Source: Callorhinus ursinus (taxonomy: Eukaryota; Chordata; Mammalia; Carnivora; Otariidae). From it: a stretch of 64,000 nt of DNA. Location: the NCBI RefSeq assembly GCF_003265705.1, contig NW_020313285.1, positions 13,909,338 through 13,973,337 of the forward strand, in the 5' to 3' direction. Every line of letters begins with the position of its first letter. The first letter of the stretch is position 1. Position numbers and translations under genes: made by a program. Positions 47,150-59,147 of the stretch are shown piece after piece. The notes beneath the pieces are model-generated. The model ran no database searches. It was not told the DNA's origin and saw nothing but the letters and a program-made list of their open reading frames with translations.

Positions 47150-47564
47150 GTAAGCGCCCTTCCTTCCCCTACTCTCCACTTTCCCGCCACTCCGCCCTCT
47201 TCCCCACACACACCAGGCTGGTTTGCATGCACCTCGTCCCCTTCCAGAGTGGTCGCCCTGAACTTCACCCTAGTCTCCACTACGCAGGAAGTCTATCCGG
47301 TTTGATAGACTCCCACTGAAATCTCCAGGCCAGTCAGTGAATCTGAAGGCTAACTGGATGGATTGAGAGCCTTCTCCTTCTGTAAGGTTACACGTATCTT
47401 TTGATTACTGTATCAAACTGTCTCCTGGTAACTCTTCCCACTGGTTTTACTTCTTTCTGTATTTCAAAATAAGCCCACCACGTGGTGTCTTTTAGGAGTT
47501 TGGAAGACAACCAATCTGCTCACTGCAGAATCTCCTCTGGGTCTGCCCCCACCCCCAGTTCTGC

Positions 47565-47588
47565 ATTTATTATCTTTTTTTTTTTTTC
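47565..47588 (+). repeat. T-rich tract in intron 2
   Basis: TATC followed by an uninterrupted T run of about 17. Intron 2 from 47200 to 48045 otherwise shows no recognised feature. Confidence 0.7.
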
Positions 47589-48045
47589 ATGTCCTACTTC
47601 AAAGTTGTCAGAACAGTTCTCTAGGGAATTATACATTCTGACAGCTGTCTAGAATTTAAACACATGCACAGCCACACTGGACACCTGTTCGGTGTTCTGG
47701 GAGGGACAGGAGTGGAGGAGTCACTGAGAGACTGGGAGCTGTGGACTGATGAGTGACCTTAGAACCCAGTCTGACCTTAGAACCCAGTTGGTATGCAAAG
47801 GGTCATGGTTCGGTGGTTTAACTTTTTCTTTTCTGAGGTTTACATTTTACCTGGCTGTAGTTGGCTCTTCTCCTCCCCACTCCACGGTGGAAGGTGGTAG
47901 GGGTGGGAGCCTTGCTGAGAGGCCTGTTGGAACCTGAAAATTAAAATCATTTACTCTGTCTGAACAATGGAGATCATCATGGGATTTTCTGTCCTCTGCT
48001 CTGACCCAGGCTTGGGGATAATTGTTACCTCCTGTAGGTTGGCCT

Positions 48046-48165
48046 TTACTTTGTGGTAAAGTACACATAACATAAAATTTACCCTTTTAACCATTTTTAG
48101 GTGTACAGTTCAGAGGCATTAAGTGCCTTCATGTTATTACACAGCCATCATCATTGTGGCCTTTA
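48046..48165 (-). mobile_element. L1M fragment (antisense) in intron 2
   Basis: The stretch 'TGTGGTAAAGTACACATAACATAAAATTTACCC...TGTACAGTTCAGAGGCATTAAG' is a common antisense L1M tract. Short and old. Confidence 0.6.
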
Positions 48166-49029
48166 TTACCGGTTTAAGGCAAAACCCACAAGATATTGAA
48201 AACGCTCATGTGATTTGTGGCTTCATTTTGCTGTTCCTAATGAGCCATTGATGAAATCCATAAGGACTTGTCTGAAAGCAACCTGCTCATTTCTAGAAAA
48301 ACCCAATAGTAATGGAGAGCAGAAAATATCCTCACAAAGCCACCCAAAGCCATGAAATGGAAAAAGATGGTCAAAATCCAGACAAAATGAAACTGGAAAT
48401 TTTTACCTATGCCCTCCTAAGGTCTCAAAGTCCAATGATGTAAATTGCTGGACAGGGCTATATTTTACCAGATGCTCATAATGATGAATATTCAAATATG
48501 GACATTTTTAGCCATGAGTGAAAAAAGTTGGCATGGAAAAAATACACGAAAAGCTTTTAAAAATGTTTTTTGTGGAACTGATACTTGAACACTTCAGTGG
48601 GGGAAGCATTTTGTGGGGATTTCATTGTCCACTAGTTTTTGGCCAGAGATTAAATAATTACATATAGAAAGTTCCTGGTGTGGTAGAAGCAATAGGGGAT
48701 AAAGCATTTCACTGTGTTGAAATGTGGGCTTTTGGTCACATTTTCCAAATGAGCTATGCTTTCTCTCCATACTTAAGGGAGCAAAGTTAGAATTATGAGT
48801 AGGTTTTTCATAGACTGAATAGGAGTTTGACATACTTCCCTGTTTATCATGTTGGACTTTTACTCACTTTTCCTATTAGCCACATATGTATATGTTCTGA
48901 ACTGGGAAGTCTTTGTTATTGAGGAAATCTGATGTTGCCAGCGATACAGTATAGCAGTCAGACTCTTGAGTAAAAAGTTAGGCAGATAGCCAAGAAGAGT
49001 GGGTTTGTTACTCCAGACTCTACCATGCC
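48166..49029. other. Intron 2, nothing assigned
   Basis: AT-rich intronic DNA without recognised features. Confidence 0.5.
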
Positions 49030-49180
49030 AGGCCTTTTTCCCTTATGAGGGTGGATTAGGAAAGAGAGCATAATTTGTTATCTGAGCTCTGACATTGGCT
49101 TGTACTCTGACAATTGACAAGTCCCTTACCTCTCTGGGCTTCAGTTTTCACTCATTAAATGAGAGAATTGGATGATTTAA
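49030..49180 (-). mobile_element. MIR element (reverse)
   Basis: 'GAGCTCTGACATTGGCTTGTACTCTGACAATTGACAAGTC...CCTCTCTGGGCTTCAGTTTTC...AAATGAGAGAATTGG' follows the reversed MIR order. Confidence 0.7.
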
Positions 49181-49194
49181 TTAAAAACTGGAGG

Positions 49195-50539
49195 ATAGAA
49201 TTGAAATTCTATTAGATGTTAAATGTATCCCACATCCTGCGTTAGGCACTTACAGATTGGGAGAAGGACATCATACACAAGTGATTATGACCCAGGTATC
49301 TATGGAACAGTGAGGTGCTGAATCAGATCCTATGCCTGAGGTAAACCCAGCTTGGAAAGTTGGGGAAGGCTTCCCAAAGCAGAGTTTAACTGAAGCATGA
49401 GGAGGCTTTCCCCAGGCAGAACAAGGCTGAAGAGTGTTTTAGGTAGAGGGATGATGCTGAAGATACAAAAGTGGAGACCTATCAAGGAAATGAAAATAAG
49501 AATCTCCTGTGACTGGGCTAGAAGGTGCAATAAGGGGAAATGATCCTAAAATGTTTGGTGAGATCAGACCTCAAAAGCCTTGTCTGCTGGACTATGGGCT
49601 TTTCCTAACTGTTGATTATCATGGACCTACTTCTTGTTCTTCTGTGTTTCCAGAATTCTGTGATCCTCTCATTCTAATGTGAGGAATCATAATGACTTTC
49701 CGTGGGGGTGAATTAATTATAAATGCAACTGCTTTTCGTTTGCAGCAGTTTTTTTTTCTTCTCAGTAAGTGAAAGCTTTCTGATCTTTAGTTGCCAAAAA
49801 AGAGTAGATAACTAAGTGTACCTTCCCCTCCCCTCTCTCAGCAGCTAGTTTTGCCTTCTGGTGCCTGAACTCCTCCATACCTTTTGGATTAGTGCATATT
49901 TGAAAAGACCCAAGAGTCTCTATCAGAGGACATAGATCATCAACTACCCAGTATTGCACAGTGGTAAACATTTATAAGGTTGGCCAACTCATTCTCCAGA
50001 TATCAGTCTGACTTGTGCTGTGAAAGGGAAAGTGCTAGAATAGGTATTTTGGGTCCATGGTCAGGTGCTGCCTCTTCAAAGTACTTAATCTTTCTGGATC
50101 TCATCTTTGCTATTTATAAAACACACAAATTGTATTTATATATCTAGCAGTAGATGTATGAAGTGTTCTTACTATTTCTGTTTCCACTTCTTAGTCTCTA
50201 CTATTAAAGAATAATCTTCTTTGAGCCACATATTAGATCCAGTAGGCACATAAATATCCTAATACTAAGCAATTAAACATTTATTGAGCAAGTCCTCTGA
50301 GCAAGGCATTGTGCAGATATGGAGAATACAAAAAGTAGATGAAAAAGCCTTGATGTATGTTTCAGGGAGCTTCTGGCCTGCCTTGCCAGTGACAAATGGA
50401 AACAGGGATATACAGTAGCTTGAGATAGTTACAAATATAGGTATGCCCCAAGTGCTTTGATGCTACTTTCTTACTCATTTCTTTTCATTTCCACAACACT
50501 GTAAGATACCTGGTTTTGAGTTGACACTCAATAAAAATC
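49195..50539. other. Intron 2, old repeat traces
   Basis: Contains 'GGGGAAGGCTTCCCAAAGCAGAG' near 49360 and 'TAAACATTTATTGAGCAAGTCC' near 50275, both typical of old, unassigned mammalian repeats. No coding content recognised. Confidence 0.4.
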
Positions 50540-51650
50540 ACTGAACAAAATACAGCATATACAGAACTTTATTATGTTTTAAATAACAATCTCTAAAACT
50601 TAAAATACAAAAAAGCAACAAATTAAATATTATGAAAGAGTGCAACAATTATGTTGGCTCAAAACAAACGCATTAGTTTTGTTTTTTTTTTAAAGCACAT
50701 GTAAACAGGATAAACTAGATCATGATACACCTTGCCTGTGGTTCCCTCTAAGTGGACTGTTGAAATGGTCATCATTAATATTTGGATTACTCTTCCAGGA
50801 TGATAAAGAGTGACTACTAAAACTTTATACCCTTAATTTGTAAGTTTTATACAGTAGTCATTTTGACTAGCTCTTTATACAGAATCCGCAGCCTTGTGTA
50901 AATTCAGTTTCTTTTTTCCTTTTTTTTTTTTTTTTGGCAGTTTACTCCTTTTACTTTTTGCATCACTACATTCGATGCCACAGCCAGTTTTGAACAGTTA
51001 AATATTTTAAGGTATCCATTCCAGACAAGGCACTTTCTCAAGTACCACTACTAAAGCAGGAGGGGAGTGTCCTGGCAGAGTTGGGGGAAGGATCGTGTAC
51101 TAGCAGAGCTGGGAAGAAGTGGCATGAGCATCCAAACGAAAAAAAGTAAAGACTGCAGACTAACCTCACTCATCTACCTTCTTGGTTCAAGCCAAATCTT
51201 AGGAGCCACAGAAAAGATCTTCTAAGTAAATCTAAAGCAATATTATAAAAGAATGCCATTTGTACCTCAGACATGTTGAATATCTCCTTAAAGACTGAAA
51301 ACAGTTTGGACTGGATTAATGGAGAACATGGAGACATTAGGAAACCTCCATGAACTGGGAGGGGATTCACCAGAAGTGCAGGGAGCAGAGGTGGCATTGG
51401 CTTTTTTTCATGTCCAATTATGACCACAGTGGAAGCCACATGTGCATGCCTAGGCAAGAACAGAAAGGATAAAAGCTTTCCCAGACGTGTTGGTGATACC
51501 AGAGGACACAGCGTCTCCCTTCTAAAAAGATGATCTATTGGCTCCCTGCACCCAGAAGAAGGGCCCACCTGTTTCACCAAATAACCCGAGGAGTCACAAC
51601 AGATAGGTGAGCAGGGAAACCAAAAAGATATGAGCTGACACCCAAGAATA
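50540..51650 (-). other. Unrecognised transcript-like stretch on the minus strand
   Basis: Read on the minus strand, this contains a 136-codon open frame (51580-51170), internal A-tracts and an AATAAA at about 50571-50577 near its end, which resembles a 3' UTR. I do not recognise the predicted protein; it contains a MAFFYNIALDLLRRS stretch. No TSD or terminal poly(A) was found. It could be an old retrocopy, an antisense transcript or chance. Confidence 0.2.
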
Positions 51651-51839
51651 TCATACTTTTAAGAAAACGAACCATATAAAGGAGAGTCCTCAGGCTCTGG
51701 CTTGTTAGTATATGGAGGAACAAAATTAATAGAATAGATGGATACTTCAACAGAAGTATAAGAGTGGATATATATTCTTGGAAAAAATAAAAAAAAATAC
51801 AGCAACAGCTGCTGTCCAGAAAAAAAAAAAGATGAGATA

Positions 51840-52020
51840 CAATGTATCTAAAAATAAGTGGTCATTAGAATTAAAAACTCCATCAAAGAACTGACAGGTA
51901 AATTTCTGACCTAGAAGATCAGGCCCAGAAATTCTCCCAGAACATAATATAAAAGACAAATGCGTCCACAGTATGAAAGAAAAGTTGTGAGCCATGAATC
52001 CTAGATCTAGATGGTTCAAA
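51840..52020 (+). mobile_element. Ancient L1M ORF1 fragment
   Basis: 'GAATTAAAAACTCCATCAAAGAACTGACAG...GAAATTCTCCCAGAACATAATATAAAAGACAAATG' follows the old L1 ORF1 sense strand. Eroded. Confidence 0.45.
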
Positions 52021-52260
52021 TTTATCTAATAGCGGTTAACTTTAAAAATAAGTGAGAGGATAGAATTTTGTGTGTGTGAGTGTAGTGTAATTTATTTGAC
52101 CAATGTCCTCTTCTAATTTTTCACTTTTATAACTCCATGATAAACACCTTATACAGTAAACGTTCAACATATATATGATTATTTACCTCCGCCCATTTAT
52201 AAAGGATAGAATTTTTAAAATGCATGCAATGTACCCTAAAGATTTGAATCTAATTTAAAT

Positions 52261-52263
<3 letters not shown>

Positions 52264-52301
<38 letters not shown>
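52264..52301 (+). repeat. GT microsatellite in intron 2
   Basis: A pure (GT)n run of about 19 units, the longest dinucleotide tract in the window. Confidence 0.95.
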
Positions 52302-52303
<2 letters not shown>

Positions 52304-53147
52304 TTATTTATTTATCAGCCAAGCTTTGGATGTGAGGTCGTACAGGTGAGCCTCACCCAGCAGGCATACAAACTAATTTCCAATATAGATTTCTGTATTT
52401 GGAGGAAAAACTGAAGACAAACTTAATATAACTTATGTGTAGAATCCTGGACTTTTAAAACTTTCAAATCTTTTATGCTTGTTTCATCCCAAATAAAATT
52501 GGAGCAGTTTTCGTTTAGCAACTTACCTTTCTCAAGTTTTTCCAAATTTTTCAAGGAAACAAAGACAGTTTTGCACTTGTATTTTGCTGTTTAATATTTA
52601 GTGTCTGATTAAATTACATGATTACAGAATGTGGTACCTTTGTGTGTTCAAGCAAATTCAGCTGATTCTTGGTCAACATACAGGCTGGTTGGTGGAGATA
52701 ATTTCAAGTAGCAAGACAAGGGAGGAATCTATGAACTATGTGCATTCTGCATATTGTATGCCTCAGTGATCGTATTTTCTAGATGGTGTGGAGAGTGTTA
52801 TTTAACTCAGTGATTCGAGTTGATTTGGCTGATATAACTAATATAGGTTAGATAGAGGTTAACACAGCTTTTTTTTTGGTATCATACTCTCATTTCCAGA
52901 GATAAAGGAAGACGCACACCTTCAGATCGAAGGATGAATCACCAAGCTCACGGTGGTATTAGTAGAGACCCATGCCTAGACACATTGTGGTAGAATATTA
53001 GAAAATCAAAGAGAAAGAGAAAATTCTACAGGTTTAATAAGGGAATGATTATCTCTAATGGAATGCTAGAGGATCATGAGTTGATAGTTTTATAGTTCTG
53101 AGGAAATGTGATTTGGAATCCAGGACTCAGACCAGCTAACATTCTTT
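52302..53147. other. Intron 2, nothing assigned
   Basis: AT-rich intronic DNA; no recognised feature. Confidence 0.5.
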
Positions 53148-53395
53148 TTTTTTCAAGTTTTTATTGAAATTCGAGTCAGTTAACATACAGTGCATTATTT
53201 GTTTCAACCCTAAACCAACTGAATATTCTACATGAATATTCAATTCATGTAGAATTTAGTGATCCATCACTTACATACAACACCCAATGGTCATCACAAC
53301 TTTCTACCCATGTGACCTCTTTAACCTGTCTCTGCCCCCCAGCAACCCTCAGTTTGTTCTCTATAGTTAAGAGCCAAACTACCATGCAAACCTAA
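53148..53395 (-). mobile_element. Older carnivore L1 3' UTR fragment with internal hairpin
   Basis: The T-tail and 'GTTTTTATTGAAATTCGAGTCAGTTAACATACAGTGCATTATTTG' match the reversed 3' UTR of an older carnivore L1. It contains an insertion forming a perfect inverted repeat at 53225-53255. Confidence 0.8.
53225..53255. repeat. Perfect 13-bp inverted repeat, 5-base spacer
   Basis: ATTCTACATGAAT (53225-53237), ATTCA spacer, then ATTCATGTAGAAT (53243-53255). The right arm is part of normal L1 sequence ('GTAGAATTTAGTGATCC') and the left arm looks like an inserted copy. Confidence 0.9.
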
Positions 53396-54160
53396 AGAAA
53401 AAATAATATCATTTTCAAAATTATAAGGACTCAAACTTTACCGAACAGAACCTCCAAAAAGGTATGCAATGAAAAGTCTTCCTCCAACCCCTTTCTTCCA
53501 GTTATTGCTATATTCCTTCCTAGATGTACCTAGGGTTATTAGTTTCTAGTGTGTGGTCTACAAGCAGTTGATAAATAAATACGTGTATATAAATTTATAG
53601 TTTTTAAGCCTACATTATTTATACACATACACACATGCATGCACGTGTGAGATTACCACATATCAGTACAGAGATTCTTCTTTCTTTTTTTAAATTTTTT
53701 ATTGTTATGTTAATCACCATACATTACATCATTAGTTTTGGATGTAGTGTTCCATGATTCATTGTTTGCATATAACACCCAGTGCTCCACGCAGAACGTG
53801 CCCTCTTTAATACCCATCACCAGGCTAACACATCCCCCCACCCCCCTCCCTCTAGAACCCTCAGTTTGTTTTTCAGAGTCCATTGTCTCTCATGGTTCGT
53901 CTCCCCCTCCAATATCCCCCCCTTCATTCTTCCCCTCCTGTTATCTTCTTCTTTTTCTTTTTTTTTTTTAACATATATTGTATTATTTGTTTCAGAGGTA
54001 CAGATCTGTGATTCAACAGTCTTGCACAATTCACTGCACTCACCATAGCACATACCCTCCCCAATGTCTATCACCCAGCCACCCCCTCCCTCCCACCCCC
54101 CACCACTCCAGCATCCCTCAGTTTGTTTCCTGAGATTAAGAATTCCTCATATCAGTGAGG

Positions 54161-57100
54161 TCATATGATACATGTCTTTTCTAATGGACTTATTTCGCTC
54201 AGCATAACAACCTCCAGTTCCATCCACGTCCTCGCAAATGGCAAGATCACATTCCTTTTGATGACTGCATGATATTCCTTTGTATATATACACCACATCT
54301 TTATCCATTCATCTGTCAGTGGACATCTTGGCTCTTTCCACAGTTTGGCTATTGTGGACATTGCTGCTATAAACATCGGGGTGCATGTACCCTTTCAGCT
54401 CCCTACATTTGTATCTTTGGGGTAAATACCCAGTAGTGCAATTGCTGGATCGTATGGAAGCTCTATTTTCAACTGTTTCAGGAACCTCCATACTGTTTTC
54501 CAGAGTGGCTGCACCAGCTTGCATTCCCACCAACAGTGTAGGACGGTTCCTCTCTCTCCACATCCCCGCCAACATCTGTCGTTTCCTGACTTGTTAGTTT
54601 TAGCCATTCTGACTGGTGTGAGGTGATATCTCATTGAGGTTTTGATTTGGATTTCCCTGATGCCGAGTGATGTTGAGCACTTTTTCATGTGTCTGTTGGC
54701 CATTTGGATGTCTTCTTTGGAAAAATGTCTGTTCATGTCTTCTGCCCATTTCTTGATTGGGTCATTTGTTCTTTGGGTGTTGAGTTTAAGAAGTTCTTTA
54801 TAGATTTTGGATACTAGCCCTTTATCTGATATGTCATTTGCAAATATCTTCTCCCATGCTGTGGATTGTCTTTTGATTTTGTGGACTGTTTCTTTTGCTG
54901 TGCAAAAGCTTTTTATCTTGATGAGGTCCCAATAGTTCATTTTTGCCCTTGCTTCCCTTGCCTTTGGTGGTGTGTCCAGAAAGAAGTTGCTGCGCCTGAG
55001 GTCAAATAGGTTGCTGCCTGTGTTCTCCCATAGGATTTTGATGGACTCCTGTCTCACACTTAGGTCTTTCAACCATTTTGAGTCTAGTTTTATGTGTGGT
55101 GTAAGGAAATGGTCCAGTTTCATTCTTCTGCATGTGTCTGTCCAATTTTCCCAGCACCATTTGTTGAAGAGACTGTCTTTTTTCCATTGGACATTCTTTC
55201 CTGCTTTGTCAAAGATTAGTTGACCGTAGAGTTGAGGGTCCATTTCTGGGCTCTCTGTTCTGTTCCATTGATGTATGTGTCTGTTTTGTGCCAGTACCAT
55301 ACTGTCTTGATGATTACAGCTTTGTAATAGAGCTGGAAGCACGGAATTGTGATGCCGCCAGCTTTGCTTTTCTTTTTCAACATTCCTCTGGCTATTTGGG
55401 GTCTTTTCTGGTTCCATACAAATTTTAGGATTATTTGTTCCATTTCTTTGAAAAAAGTGGATGGTATTTTGATGGGGATTGCATTGAATGTGTAGATTGC
55501 TCTAGGTAGCATTGACATCTTCACAATATTTGTTCTTCCAATCCATGAGCATGGAAATTTATACCATTTCTTTGTGTCTTCCTCAATTTGTTTCATGAGT
55601 ATTTTGTACTTTTCTGAGTACAGATCCTTTGCCTCTTTGGTTAGGTTTATTCCTAGGTATCTTATGGTTTTGGGTGCAATCGAAAATGGGATCGACTCCT
55701 TAATTTGTCTCTCTTCTGTCTTGTTGTGGTGTATAGGAATGCCACTGATTTCTGTGCATTGATTTTATATTCTGCCACTTTACTGAATTCCTGTATGAGT
55801 TCTAGCAGTTTTTGGGGTAGAGTCTTTTGGGTTTTCCACATAAAGTATCATATCATCTGCAAAGAGTGAGAGTTTGACTTCCTCTTTGCCGATTTGGATG
55901 CCTTTGATTTCTTTTTGTTGTCTGACTGCTGTGGCTAGGAATTCTAGTACTATGTTGAATAGCAGTGGTGATAGTGGACATCCCTGCCGTGTTCCCGACC
56001 TTAGGGGGAAACCTCTCAGTTTTTCCCCATTGAGAATGATATTCGCTCTGGGTTTTTCATAGATGGCTTTTAAGATATTGAGGTATGTACCCTCTATCCC
56101 TATACTCTGAAGAGTTTTGATTAAGAAAGGATGCTGTACTTTGTCAAATGCTTTTTCTGCATTTATTGAGAGGATCATATGGTTCTTGTTCTTTCTTTTA
56201 TTAATATATTGTATCACATCGATTAATTTGTGGATGTTGAACCAACCTTGCAGCCCAGAGATAAATACCACTTGGTTGTGGTGAATAATCCTTTTAGTGT
56301 ACTGTTGGATCCTATTGGCTAGTATTTTGGTGAGAATTTTTGCATCCATGTTCACCAAGGATATTGGTCTATAATTCTCCTTTTTGATGGGGTCTTTGTC
56401 TGCTTTGGGGATCCAGGTAATGGTGGCCTCATAAAACGAGTTTGGAGGTTTTTCTTCCATTTCTTTTTTCTGGAACAGTTTCAGAAGAAGAGGTATTAAT
56501 TCCTCTTTAAATGTTTGGTAGAACTCCCCTGGGAAGCCATCTGGCCCTGGGCTTGTGTTTGTTGGGAGACTTTTGATGACTGCTTCAATTTCCTTAGTGG
56601 TTATAGGTCTGTTCAGGTTTTCTATTTCTTCCTGGTTCAGTTTTGGTAGTTGATACATATCTAGGAATGCATCCATTTCTTCCAGATTTCTGATTCGCTG
56701 GCATAGAGTTGCTCATATGTTCTTATAATTGTTTGTATTTCTTTGGTGTTGGTTGTGATCTCTCCTCTTTCATTCATGATTTTGTTGATTTGGGTCATTT
56801 CTCTTTTCTTTTTGATAAGTCTGGCCAAGGGTTTATCAATCTTGTTAATTCTTTCAAAGAACCAGCTCCTCGTTTCGTTGATCTGTTCTACTGTTCTTTT
56901 GGTTTCTATTTCATTGATTTCTGCTCTGATCTTTATTATTTCTCTTCTCCTGCTGGGTTTAGGCTTTATTTGCTGTTCCTTCTCCAGCTCCTTTAGGTGT
57001 AGGGTTAGATTGTGTTTTTGAGACCCATCTTGTTTCTTGAGAAAGGCTTGTATTGCTATATACTTTCCTCTTAGGACTGCCTTTGCTGTATCCCAAAGAT

Positions 57101-57950
57101 TTTGAACAGTTGTGTTTCCATTTTCATTGGTTTCCATGAATTTTTTTACTTCTTTAATTTCCTGGTTGACCCATTCATTCTTTAGTAGAATGCTTTTTAG
57201 CCTCCATGTATTTGAGTTCTTTCCGACTTTCCTCTTGTGATTGAGTTCTAGTTTCAAAGCATTGTGGTCTGAAAATTGCAGGGAATGATCCCAATCTTTT
57301 GGTACCGGTTGAGACCTGATTTGTGACCTAGGATGTGATCTATTCTGGAGAATGTTTCACGGGCACTTGAGAAGAATGTGTATTCTGTTGCTTTGGGATG
57401 GAATGTTGTGAATATTATCTATGCAGTCCATTTGGTCCAGTGTGTCATTTAAAGTCTTTTTTTCCTTGTTGATATTTTGCTTAGATGATCTGTCCATTTC
57501 AGTGAGGGGAGAGTTAAAGTCCCCCACTATTATTGTATTATTGTCAATGTGTTTCTTTGCTTTTGTTATTAATTGGCTTATATAATTGGCTGCTCCCATG
57601 TTAGGGGTGTAGATATTTACAATTGCTAGATCTTCTTGTTGGGTAGACCCTTTAAATAGGATATAGTGTCCTTCCTCATCTCTTATTACCATCTTTGGTT
57701 TAAAATCTAATTTGTCTGATATAAGGATTGCCACTCCAGCTTTCTTTTGGTGTCCATTAGCATGGTAAATGGTTTTCCACCCCCTCACTTTCAATCTGGA
57801 GGTGTCTTTGGGTCTAAAATGAGTCTCTTGCAGACAGCATATTGATGGGTCTTGTTTTTTAATCCAATCTGATAGCCTGTGTCTTTTGATTGGGGCATTT
57901 AGCCCATTTTCATTCAGGGTAACTATTGAAAGATATGAATTTAGTGCCAT
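54161..57950 (-). pseudogene. L1 ORF2 (endonuclease / reverse transcriptase), disrupted
   Basis: About 1263 codons long in total, close to the normal ORF2 size. It starts MALNSYLSIVTLN at 57950. The AP-endonuclease part (57950-57357) keeps CLQETHF, NIYTPN and VGDFNSPL; the middle (57257-56661) leads to the RT part (56676-55780) with the active-site block [11 protein letters not shown]. The C-terminal part (to 54395, then 54376-54161) keeps the Cys/His knuckle CWRGC-x7-HCWWEC. The frame changes or stops near 57400, 56670, 55790, 55400 and 54390, so no full protein can be made. Confidence 0.92.
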
Positions 57951-58031
57951 TGTATTGCCTGTAAGGTGACTGTGACTGTATATTGTCTGTGTTCCTTTCT
58001 GGTCTATGTTGCTTTTAGGCTCTCTCTTTGC

Positions 58032-59147
58032 TTAGATGACACCTTTCAGTATTTCTTGTAGGGCTGGTTTCGTGTTTGCAAATTCCTTTAGTTTTTTTGT
58101 CCTGGAAGCTTTTTATCTCTCCTTCTATTTTCTTTTCCTTTCTTTTCTTTTCTTTTTAAAGATTTTATTTATTTATTTGAGAAAGAGAGAATGAGAGACA
58201 GAGAGCTTGAGAGGGAAGAGTGTCAGATGGAGAAGCAGACTCCCCGCCTAGCAGGGAGCCCGATGTGGGACTCAATCCCAGGACTCCAGAATCATGACCT
58301 GAGCTGAAGGCAGTCGCCCAACTAACTGAGCCACCCAGGCGCCCTCCTTCTATTTTCAATGACAGCCTAGCTGGATATAGTATTCCTGGCTGCATATTTT
58401 TCTCATTTAGTGCTCTGAATATATCATGCCAGTACTTTCTGGCCCGCCAGGTCTCTGTGGACAGGTCTGTTGCCATTCTAATGTTTCTACCATTGTAGGT
58501 TACATATCTCTTCTCCTGAGCTGCTGTCAGGATTTTCTCTTTGTGTCTGAGACTCGTAAGTTTTACTATTAGATGTCGGGGTGTTGACCTATTTTTATTG
58601 ATTTTTGAGAGGGGTTCTCTGTGTCTCCTGTATTTTAATACCTGTTTCCTTTCCCAAATTAGGGAAGTTTTCTGCTATAATTTGCTCCAATATACCACCT
58701 GCCCCTCTCTTTCTTCTTCTTCTGGGATCCCAATTATTCTAATGTTGTTTCGTCTTATGGTATCGCTTATCTCTTGAATTCTGCCCTCGTGATCCAGCAG
58801 TTGTTTATCTCTCTTTTTCTCACTTCTTTATTTTCCATTATTTGGTCTTCTATATCACTAATTCTCTCTTCTGCCTCATTTATCCTAGCAGTTAGAGCCT
58901 CCATTTTTGATTGCACTTCATTAATAGCCTTTATGATTTCGACATTGTTAGATTTTAGTTCTTTTATTTCTCCAGGAAGGGTTTCTCTAATAACTTCCAT
59001 GCTTTTTTCAAGCCCTGCTAGTATCTTTAAAATCATCATTCTGAACTCTAGTTCTGACATCGTACTAATGTGTGTATTGAGTAGGTCCCTGGCAGTCGGT
59101 ACTGCCTCTTGTTCTTTTTGTTGAGATGATTTTTTCAGTCTTGTCAT
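58032..59147 (-). pseudogene. L1 ORF1 (RNA-binding chaperone), split by a SINE
   Basis: Starts MTRLKKSSQQKEQEA at 59147. The N-terminal part encodes a Glu/Lys-rich coiled coil (EAEERISDIEDQIMENKE). A break occurs near 58770, after which the RRM/C-terminal domain continues (TDLSTETWRARKYW) until a Can-SINE at 58343. The ancestral end reads ANTKPALQEILKGVI just before 58032. With the SINE removed it is about 300 codons. Confidence 0.88.
58133..58343 (-). mobile_element. Can-SINE inserted in L1 ORF1, with TSD
   Basis: T-tail, GAGAAAGAGAGAATGAGAG body, head ending CCACCCAGGCGCC. The repeat CTCCTTCTATTTTC (58119-58132 and 58344-58357) is its TSD, so it landed after the L1 was in place. Confidence 0.96.

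Larger units (their letters stand above)
45080..47200. promoter_or_regulatory. CpG island promoter of ADAMTS19
   Basis: GC content and CpG frequency rise abruptly near 45080 and fall after about 47200, covering the upstream region, exon 1, intron 1 and exon 2. GC-box-like C-rich and G-rich tracts lie at 45581-45605 (C-run then CCCGCCCGGG) and 45698-45722. No TATA box stands upstream of the ATG. This fits a dispersed-start CpG promoter, which often also fires in the antisense direction; no antisense transcript can be confirmed here. Boundaries are by eye. Confidence 0.85.

Noticed and set aside
55780..56676. Open 298-codon reverse transcriptase frame as a possible functional RT
   Set aside because: It is the RT part of a broken L1 ORF2. 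The frame shifts at both ends, so no functional protein follows.
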